Assembly (NCBI GenBank): GCA_902525995.1 | Contig: CABZJG010000028.1 | Coordinates: 1-12,909 of the forward strand | Length of the DNA stretch: 12,909 nucleotides | Origin: Paracoccaceae bacterium | GTDB lineage: Bacteria > Pseudomonadota > Alphaproteobacteria > Rhodobacterales > Rhodobacteraceae | Direction of reading: 5' to 3' | In this document: one piece after another, positions 7,326-12,909 of the stretch | How positions within the stretch are numbered: position 1 is the first letter of the stretch | Layout: each line of letters opens with the position of its first letter | Notes under the pieces: model-generated | What the model saw: the letters and a program-made list of their open reading frames with translations, nothing else | Told to the model about the DNA's origin: nothing | Databases searched by the model: none | Program-made: the position numbers and the translations under genes

Positions 7326-7985
7326 TTAGTTGCCGCTGATCAAATCCTGTCCCAGAGCAATTAGCAATTGGCGTGTGCGCTGTTGCAGGTTCTGGGTTAG
7401 ATCTGCATCATCCAAAAGTGCTGTGAGCCGGTTAATGGCCGCGTCTTGATCACCCTCTTGCAAATCCAACAACGCCAGTTGTTCTTCAGCCAGCACGCGC
7501 AGCGGCTTGCCGGGTTCAGCCAGGGCTTGGAAACCCGCTCTGCGCTGCGCTGTGTCAAGGCTCTCTGCTGCGTGTAAAAGCTGCTTAAAATTGGCCAAAT
7601 CGCGGTAATCTTGGCTGAGATCCTGATCGTCAACAATAGGCTGCAACAGCGTTACAATCTCTGCGCCTCTGTCCTGATCGGCCAAAACGCCCGCCTGCAA
7701 TAGAGCAACAATTGCGCCTGCTTCGCTGGACTGTGTTTGAATTTGCGACAGCGCGGAGGAGCGCGCATCGGTATCTTCGGTATCCAGCGCGGCCAGTAGT
7801 GCATCACCCAACGCCCGCGCTGCGGACTGGTCCGACGCACGGCTATATTCACGGTAGGCTGCGCCCCCTACGATCAGAAGCACAGCAAGTACGGCGATCC
7901 AGCCGTAGCGGCGCATCAGCCCGAACAATCGGTCCCGCCGAACCTCTTCTGTTACCTCGTCGATAAAGCTGTCTGTTTCGCTCAC
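7326..7985 (-). CDS. YfgM-like membrane-anchored tetratricopeptide-like protein
   Basis: The 219 residues show an acidic cytosolic N-terminus (1-25), one TM at about 29-47 (IAVLAVLLIVGGAAYREY region), and a helical, Ala/Leu/Gln-rich C-terminal domain resembling degenerate TPR helices, for example EEQLALLDLQEGDQDAAINRL starting at 167. This is the layout of E. coli YfgM, a single-span protein that binds SecYEG and periplasmic chaperones such as PpiD. Gene order, directly ahead of bamB and der, matches E. coli and is the strongest support. The function is inferred from architecture and synteny. The start is GTG at 7983-7985, with GAGG seven bases upstream; a nearby upstream ATG is out of frame. 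It is first in the operon, 36 bp ahead of the bamB start. Confidence 0.78.
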   Translation of the reverse strand: MSETDSFIDEVTEEVRRDRLFGLMRRYGWIAVLAVLLIVGGAAYREYSRASDQSAARALGDALLAALDTEDTDARSSALSQIQTQSSEAGAIVALLQAGVLADQDRGAEIVTLLQPIVDDQDLSQDYRDLANFKQLLHAAESLDTAQRRAGFQALAEPGKPLRVLAEEQLALLDLQEGDQDAAINRLTALLDDADLTQNLQQRTRQLLIALGQDLISGN

Positions 7986-8025
7986 GATCTTGCCTCATTG
8001 GTTGGTTTGGAAATCTCTTACCTTG

Positions 8026-8049
8026 TCTGGCTGCAAGTGCCAAGCCAGA
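8026..8049. repeat. 7-bp perfect dyad, candidate operator for the YfgM-like/bamB/der promoter
   Basis: TCTGGCT (8026-8032) and AGCCAGA (8043-8049) are exact inverted repeats separated by 10 bp. On the minus strand a TTGGCA box (8038-8043) lies across the right edge of the spacer and could serve as a -35 element, with TAAGAG (8015-8020) 17 bases further on. The dyad is seen directly; the promoter and operator roles are inferred. Confidence 0.35.
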
Positions 8050-8084
8050 AACGAAACCAAGACTTGAGAAAGGGATACCTGACC

Positions 8085-8113
8085 TTGCGATAGGTTATAG
8101 AAAAGTTTAATCT
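8085..8113 (+). promoter_or_regulatory. Candidate promoter for the efflux operon
   Basis: TTGCGA (8085-8090) and TAATCT (8108-8113) are separated by 17 bases, about 97 bases ahead of the adaptor ATG. The -35 box is good in its first three positions; the -10 matches 3 of 6. Other AT-rich hexamers such as TATATA near 8145-8150 could equally serve as a -10. Confidence 0.25.
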
Positions 8114-8209
8114 AAATGCATGGTTTAAACGTAAATACATCGATTATATATCATCAAATGAACTGGCTGAGAAAAATCAGCGCAACCCATTGAGTGCGGG
8201 ACATCTCGA

Positions 8210-9514
8210 ATGCGAATAATATCTTTTTTGACGGCGGTTTTAGTGACTGCGTTTCTCTATCTTCTGGTCTTTGAAAGAGACGCACTTCGCGCTGTATCCC
8301 AAGGCGCGCCGTTGAGCACTTTGGTTGGTGCTGTGCTGGGCGGCGATCCGTCATCATCCGAGGCGCAAGAGCCCACTGAGCCAAATACAGAGATCTCCGA
8401 GGGACAGACCGGCGCCACAGAAGAACAGCCTGCTGAGGCTGAACTGATAAAGGTCGTGGCGATCCGATCAAAGGCGCAGGAAATTGACAGCGCCGTTGTA
8501 CTGCGCGGCCAAACCGAGGCAGCGCGGCAAGTCCAAGTGCGCGCAGAGACGTCTGGCCAAGTGATTTCCGAGCCACTGCGCAAAGGCAGCATGATCAATC
8601 CGAACCAAATTTTATGTCAGTTAGACCCCGGGACACGGTCGACCACCTTGGCAGATACCGTCGCGCGGTTGGCCGAAGCCAAAGCCCGCGTGCCGGAAAC
8701 CCAGGCCCGGCTTGAAGAAGCACAATCGCGTCTTGAAGAAGCAGAGTTTAACTTAAACGCGGCGGAAAAACTGGCAGAAGGCGGCTATGCCACAGAAACC
8801 CGTGTCACATCGGCGCAAGCTGCCACCCGCTCGGCAGAAGCAAGCGTCGCGACAGCCAAAGCCGGATTTGAAACCACCCGCTCGCGGATACAATCTGCCG
8901 AAGCGGCTGTGGCATCAGCAGAAAAGGAAATCGAACGCCTGACGCTGGTGGCCCCATTTAAGGGCATATTGGAAACCGACACCGCAGAAATTGGCAGCCT
9001 GCTTCAGCCCGGATCTCTTTGCGCAACAATTATTCAAATCGATCCTATAAAGGTTGTTGGCTTTGTTCCTGAAAGTGAAGTTCAGCGTGTCAAAATAGGG
9101 GCTAGAACAGCCACCCAGCTGGTTTCAGGTCAGGCGGTTTATGGTAATGTCACCTTTATTTCTCGCGCAGCAGATCCTTTGACCCGCACATTCCGGGTCG
9201 AAATTGACGTAGCAAACCCAGATCTCAGCATCCGTGATGGTCAAACTGCAGAAATTCTCATTGCGTCTGCTGGCAAACAGGCGCATCTGCTCCCGCAATC
9301 TGCATTAACACTCAATGATGACGGAAACTTGGGGCTCAGATTGGTCGGGCCCGATAACGTATCCAAGTTCATGGAAGTTGACTTATTACGCGATACAATA
9401 GAAGGTGTATGGCTTGCAGGATTACCCGAAGAAGTTGCCGTAATTGTGGTGGGTCAAGAATATGTCAACGATGGCGTTGAAGTTGCGCCGACATACCGGG
9501 AGATGACACAATGA
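8210..9514 (+). CDS. RND efflux periplasmic adaptor (membrane fusion protein)
   Basis: This adaptor bridges an inner-membrane RND pump and an outer-membrane channel. The 434 residues start with a signal-anchor TM at about 3-21 and no lipobox cysteine, so it is probably anchored by the helix. A flexible, acidic, Glu/Pro/Thr-rich stretch spans about 46-80. The first lipoyl half is about 107-140 (RAETSGQVISEPLRKGS), an alpha-helical hairpin of Ala/Glu/Arg heptads is about 145-243, and the second lipoyl half is about 246-280 (LVAPFKGILETDTAEIGSLL). Beta-barrel and membrane-proximal domains follow. The only two cysteines are C136 and C271, one in each lipoyl half. The ATG at 8210 has only a weak GGGA upstream. 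Its stop overlaps the permease start by four bases. Substrate cannot be read from the sequence, and no outer-membrane factor is in view. Confidence 0.95.
   Translation: MRIISFLTAVLVTAFLYLLVFERDALRAVSQGAPLSTLVGAVLGGDPSSSEAQEPTEPNTEISEGQTGATEEQPAEAELIKVVAIRSKAQEIDSAVVLRGQTEAARQVQVRAETSGQVISEPLRKGSMINPNQILCQLDPGTRSTTLADTVARLAEAKARVPETQARLEEAQSRLEEAEFNLNAAEKLAEGGYATETRVTSAQAATRSAEASVATAKAGFETTRSRIQSAEAAVASAEKEIERLTLVAPFKGILETDTAEIGSLLQPGSLCATIIQIDPIKVVGFVPESEVQRVKIGARTATQLVSGQAVYGNVTFISRAADPLTRTFRVEIDVANPDLSIRDGQTAEILIASAGKQAHLLPQSALTLNDDGNLGLRLVGPDNVSKFMEVDLLRDTIEGVWLAGLPEEVAVIVVGQEYVNDGVEVAPTYREMTQ
9499..9502 (+). promoter_or_regulatory. Ribosome binding site for the RND permease
   Basis: GGAG lies eight bases ahead of the permease ATG at 9511, inside the last codons of the adaptor. 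Together with the ATGA stop/start overlap it fixes the start and suggests translational coupling. Confidence 0.7.
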
Positions 9515-12500
9515 CAGGTTTGGTAGATTGGGCCGCCGACCGCGCCCGTATGATCGTGGCCTTAATCATTGCGGCTCTGACTGCAGGTGTGTTTGCCTAT
9601 ACAGGCCTTCCAAAAGAAGGCGAGCCGGACATTCAAATCCCCGCCCTCTTTATTTCGGTTCCGTTTCCCGGAATTTCGGCCGCTGACAGTGAAACTCTGT
9701 TGGTAAAACCAATGGAAACCGAATTGGCGGATCTTGACGGCTTAAAGAAAATCACCGCTTCAGCGGCTGAAAACTATGCCGGTGTTGCGCTTGAGTTCGA
9801 ATTTGGTTGGGACAAAGCCAAAACACTGGCAGATGTCCGCGATGCGATGAATTCTGTTGAGGCCAAATTCCCCGAGGGTGCCGATAAATACTCTATCAAT
9901 GAGATAAACTTCTCGGAATTTCCCATCATCATTGTAAATCTGACCGGGAATGTGCCCGAGCGCACGATGACCCGTGTGGCCGAGGACCTGCAAGAGAAAA
10001 TCGAAAGCATGGACGCGGTGCTTGAAGCTGCGATTTCGGGCAACCGTCAGGAAATGGTCGAAGTCTCAATCGATCCTCTGCGGCTTGAATCCTATAATGT
10101 CACGGCAAATGAGTTGATCAATGTTGTGCGCAACAACAACCAGTTGATCGCGGCTGGCGAGGTAGATTCCGCGCAAGGGACCTTTGCAGTTAAAATCCCA
10201 TCAAGCTTTGATGAGCCGCGCGATATCTATTCACTGCCAGTGAAAACCAACGGAGACCGGGTTGTCACCTTGGGTGATTTAGCCACCATCAAACTGACCT
10301 TCGAAGACCGCGCCGGCACCGCCCGCTTTAACGGCGAAACCACCGTGGCCTTGCAGGTGGTCAAACGCAAAGGCTTTAACCTGATCAAAACCGCCAAGCA
10401 GATTACAGAGCTGGTCGAAGCCGAAAAGGCCACATGGCCGCAAGATTTGCGTACTGCGATAAATGTCGGCACCTCAAACGATCAATCGCGTGTGGTGGAC
10501 AGTATGGTCAGCCAGCTTGAAGGCTCGGTGCTGACCGCAATCGCTTTGGTGATGATGGTGGTTCTGTCCTCGCTGGGCACACGCGCAGCATTGCTGGTTG
10601 GGTTTGCAATTCCGACCTCATTCCTTTTGAGCTTTGTGTTGATGGGCGTGATGGGGATTACCATTTCGAACATTGTGATGTTCGGGCTGATCCTTGCTGT
10701 GGGAATGTTGGTGGATGGCGCAATTGTCGTGGTCGAATATGCCGATAAGAAAATCGCTGAAGGCGTCGGCCCGATGAGTGCCTATGTAGAGGCCGCAAAG
10801 CGCATGTTCTGGCCGGTTGTTAGCTCAACCGCCACAACACTATGCGCCTTTTTGCCCATGCTGTTCTGGCCGGGTGTTCCGGGACAATTTATGGGCATGC
10901 TTCCCGTTACATTGATATTTGTGCTGTCGGCCTCATTGATTGTGGCTTTGGTGTTCCTGCCGATTATCGGCGGTGTCTCGGGCCGGCTCAGCCGGATCTT
11001 TGAAAACGGATCGGAATTTTTACGGGCGTCACTGCCCTGGGCGGCGCGCGCGGCCCTTGTACCGATCGTTTTCTATGCCGTTTTTCTCAGTGCAATGCAG
11101 GTGGTAAACCCGGCATATCTTTTGGGGCTGGATCGGGACGCCTTGGGGATCTTGGCAATTTTCCCAGGTGCCGCGATGTTTATTTTATCTGCCTTTGCCG
11201 GCTCAACGGTTCTGGGTGCGGTTAAAATCCAACGCCCCGCCAAACGCGTCCAAGTGGGCTATCGCAGAACGTTTTTTGGCTATTTCATCAAACTTGTCGC
11301 CGGCAATCCAATTATGCCACTGGTCACGATTATGGCTGTCGCCTTTTTCGCTGTTTCCGTATTCACATATTTTGGTGCAAACAACAAAGGCGTTGAGTTC
11401 TTTGTGGAATCAGAGCCGGAACAGGCCATTGTCTATGTCAAAGCCCGCGGCAACCTCTCGCTTGATGAAAAGGATGATCTGTTGCGTCAGGCTGAGAAAA
11501 TTGTCATTGATCATCCCGTCATCGCAAGTGTGTTTTCCTTTGCAGGCTCTGGCGGCTTAAACCAAAACACCGCAGGCGCCTCGACGCCAAAAGACACCAT
11601 TGGCCAGATTCAGTTGGAAACCATCCCTTGGGAAGACCGGCGCGGACGCGCGGATCTTGATGGCAATGTTGTAGTGGATGAGTTGACCGCACAGCTCAAA
11701 CAAATCCCCGGTATCCAAATCGAAGTTTTGGCCCTTGGCCGCGGCCCAGCCAGCAGCAAGCCTGTCCACCTTAGGGTTACGGGCGACAATTGGGATGATC
11801 TTTTGGCCAGCACATCGCAAATGCGCGCTGTGTTCGAAGACACCGCCGGTCTGCACCTGATAGAGGACTCACTGCCTCTGCCAGGTATTGACTGGCAGAT
11901 CGACGTTGATGTGGAAAAAGCTGGCCGGTATGGCGCAGATGTGGCCACCGTCGGGGGGATGGTGCAATTGGTCACGCGCGGTCTTCTTTTAGATACGATG
12001 CGTGTGGACAGCAGCGATGAAGAGGTTGAGATAAGAGTACGCCTGCCGCGCGAAGATAGGGTATTAAGCACGCTCGACACCTTAAAGGTGCGGACACAAG
12101 ATGGTCTGGTTCCCCTGTCAAATTTCATCACCCGAAAACCGGTGGCAAAGCTTGCTGAAATTAACCGGATCAACCAAAAGCGCTATTTTGACATCAAAGC
12201 CGCAGTGCTGCCCGATCTAAAGCGGACTGTGGTGGATGAAAATGGCGAAATCCGCGATGTCATTATCAACGCCAATGAGCGCATCGCCTATTTGACCGAA
12301 TATCTTGAAGCCAATCCAATGCCCGCCGGTATTTCATGGGAATGGACCGGCGATCAACAAGACCAAGCCGAAAGCCAAGCCTTCCTTTCAAGCGCCTTCA
12401 GCGCAGCGCTGGCTCTGATGTTCATTATATTACTGGCGCAGTTCAACAGCTTTTATAATGCAACCATTGTGCTTCTGGCCGTTGTTCTATCTACCGTTGG

Positions 12501-12909
12501 GGTCTTGATCGGCATGCTTGTCATGGATCAGGCCTTTTCCATCATTATGACAGGTACGGGAATTGTCGCTCTGGCTGGAATTGTAGTGAACAATAACATT
12601 GTTTTGATCGACACCTATCAAGAGTTATCGAAATACATGCCGCGGGCAGAAGCCATTATCCGAACCGCCGAACAGCGCATCCGGCCTGTGCTTTTGACCA
12701 CAATCACTACTATGGCAGGCCTTGCGCCAATGATGTTTGGTCTTAGCCTTGATTTTATCGGTGGCGGCTATTCGGTTGATAGCCCCACGGCGCTATGGTG
12801 GAAGCAGCTGGCAACAGCAGTTGTTTTTGGTCTTGGCATCGCAACGGTACTGACCTTGGTGTTTACGCCGGCCCTGCTGGCCACCCGGGTCTGGGTTGTT
12901 ACCTATGCA
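9511..12909 (+). CDS. RND efflux transporter permease subunit, HAE1/AcrB-like, 3' end outside the window
   Basis: This is the proton-driven inner-membrane pump of a tripartite efflux system. All 1133 codons visible are open and no stop is reached. It begins MTGLVDWAADRARM, with TM1 at about 13-31 and then the classic EGEPDIQIP segment (37-45). The first porter domain runs to about 335. The second membrane block begins near 340, with GLILAVGMLVDGAIVVVEYAD (starting at 392) as TM4. The second porter half starts near 625, and the last block has GTGIVALAGIVVNNNIVLID (1015-1034). D402 matches the first proton-relay Asp of AcrB, but the second is G403, and the AcrB lysine position is N1027. About 70 extra residues with two hydrophobic stretches lie between TM6 and TM7 (about 508-580). 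It already exceeds AcrB (1049). The substrate is unknown. Confidence 0.96.
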   Translation, partial: MTGLVDWAADRARMIVALIIAALTAGVFAYTGLPKEGEPDIQIPALFISVPFPGISAADSETLLVKPMETELADLDGLKKITASAAENYAGVALEFEFGWDKAKTLADVRDAMNSVEAKFPEGADKYSINEINFSEFPIIIVNLTGNVPERTMTRVAEDLQEKIESMDAVLEAAISGNRQEMVEVSIDPLRLESYNVTANELINVVRNNNQLIAAGEVDSAQGTFAVKIPSSFDEPRDIYSLPVKTNGDRVVTLGDLATIKLTFEDRAGTARFNGETTVALQVVKRKGFNLIKTAKQITELVEAEKATWPQDLRTAINVGTSNDQSRVVDSMVSQLEGSVLTAIALVMMVVLSSLGTRAALLVGFAIPTSFLLSFVLMGVMGITISNIVMFGLILAVGMLVDGAIVVVEYADKKIAEGVGPMSAYVEAAKRMFWPVVSSTATTLCAFLPMLFWPGVPGQFMGMLPVTLIFVLSASLIVALVFLPIIGGVSGRLSRIFENGSEFLRASLPWAARAALVPIVFYAVFLSAMQVVNPAYLLGLDRDALGILAIFPGAAMFILSAFAGSTVLGAVKIQRPAKRVQVGYRRTFFGYFIKLVAGNPIMPLVTIMAVAFFAVSVFTYFGANNKGVEFFVESEPEQAIVYVKARGNLSLDEKDDLLRQAEKIVIDHPVIASVFSFAGSGGLNQNTAGASTPKDTIGQIQLETIPWEDRRGRADLDGNVVVDELTAQLKQIPGIQIEVLALGRGPASSKPVHLRVTGDNWDDLLASTSQMRAVFEDTAGLHLIEDSLPLPGIDWQIDVDVEKAGRYGADVATVGGMVQLVTRGLLLDTMRVDSSDEEVEIRVRLPREDRVLSTLDTLKVRTQDGLVPLSNFITRKPVAKLAEINRINQKRYFDIKAAVLPDLKRTVVDENGEIRDVIINANERIAYLTEYLEANPMPAGISWEWTGDQQDQAESQAFLSSAFSAALALMFIILLAQFNSFYNATIVLLAVVLSTVGVLIGMLVMDQAFSIIMTGTGIVALAGIVVNNNIVLIDTYQELSKYMPRAEAIIRTAEQRIRPVLLTTITTMAGLAPMMFGLSLDFIGGGYSVDSPTALWWKQLATAVVFGLGIATVLTLVFTPALLATRVWVVTYA

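Larger units (their letters stand above)
7986..8209. promoter_or_regulatory. Divergent control region between the YfgM-like/bamB/der operon and the efflux operon
   Basis: This 224-bp gap separates two diverging operons and contains no credible gene. The half nearest the YfgM-like gene has a 7-bp dyad (8026-8049). The half nearest the efflux adaptor, about 8097-8160, is strikingly rich in A and T and contains three self-complementary hexamers or octamers in under 30 bp. No regulator gene such as tetR, marR or lysR is visible beside the efflux genes, so any regulator would be encoded elsewhere. Confidence 0.7.

Noticed and set aside
11610..12173. 187-residue minus-strand frame inside the RND permease
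   Set aside because: It is antisense to the second porter domain and Ser/Arg-rich without motifs, a typical shadow frame.
1..12909. CRISPR array, tRNA, prophage, insertion sequence or toxin-antitoxin locus
   Set aside because: No regularly spaced repeats, cloverleaf-like gene, transposase or integrase motifs, or small two-gene toxin pair was seen. All long stretches are accounted for by core genes.

Overview
The window looks like chromosomal core DNA of an alphaproteobacterium, most likely a Rhodobacterales (Roseobacter-group) member of intermediate GC. This rests on the protein style of SerS, Der, BamB and SecDF and on the gene neighbourhoods; no marker in the window fixes a species. Coding density is high. 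I see no tRNA, rRNA, insertion sequence, integrase, CRISPR array or phage gene.

Layout, left to right. (1) 1-2884, minus strand: a yajC-secD-secF operon, the accessory part of the Sec translocon, with secF running off the left edge. (2) 2885-3174: a 290-bp divergent control region containing short direct and inverted repeats. (3) 3175-4464, plus strand: serS, seryl-tRNA synthetase. It meets der tail to tail with only 18 bp between stops, and a possible serS terminator lies inside the 3' end of der. (4) 4483-7985, minus strand: a three-gene operon read as YfgM-like protein, then bamB, then der. This is the same order as E. coli yfgM-bamB-der, and links a membrane-anchored TPR-like protein, an outer-membrane assembly lipoprotein and a ribosome-assembly GTPase. 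(5) 7986-8209: a second divergent control region, with a clean 7-bp dyad near the operon start and an AT-rich stretch of small palindromes on the efflux side. (6) 8210-12909, plus strand: an RND efflux pair, membrane-anchored periplasmic adaptor plus inner-membrane permease, with overlapping stop and start codons. The permease is open at the right edge and has no stop in the window.

Functionally most of the window concerns the cell envelope: protein export (YajC/SecDF), Sec-associated quality control (YfgM-like), outer-membrane beta-barrel assembly (BamB) and efflux (adaptor plus RND pump). serS and der serve translation.

I found no convincing previously undescribed system. The best leads are in the efflux pair: an extra hydrophobic segment between TM6 and TM7 of the permease, a non-canonical set of proton-relay residues, and an adaptor whose only two cysteines lie one in each half of the lipoyl domain. 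Several intergenic dyads are candidate regulatory sites.
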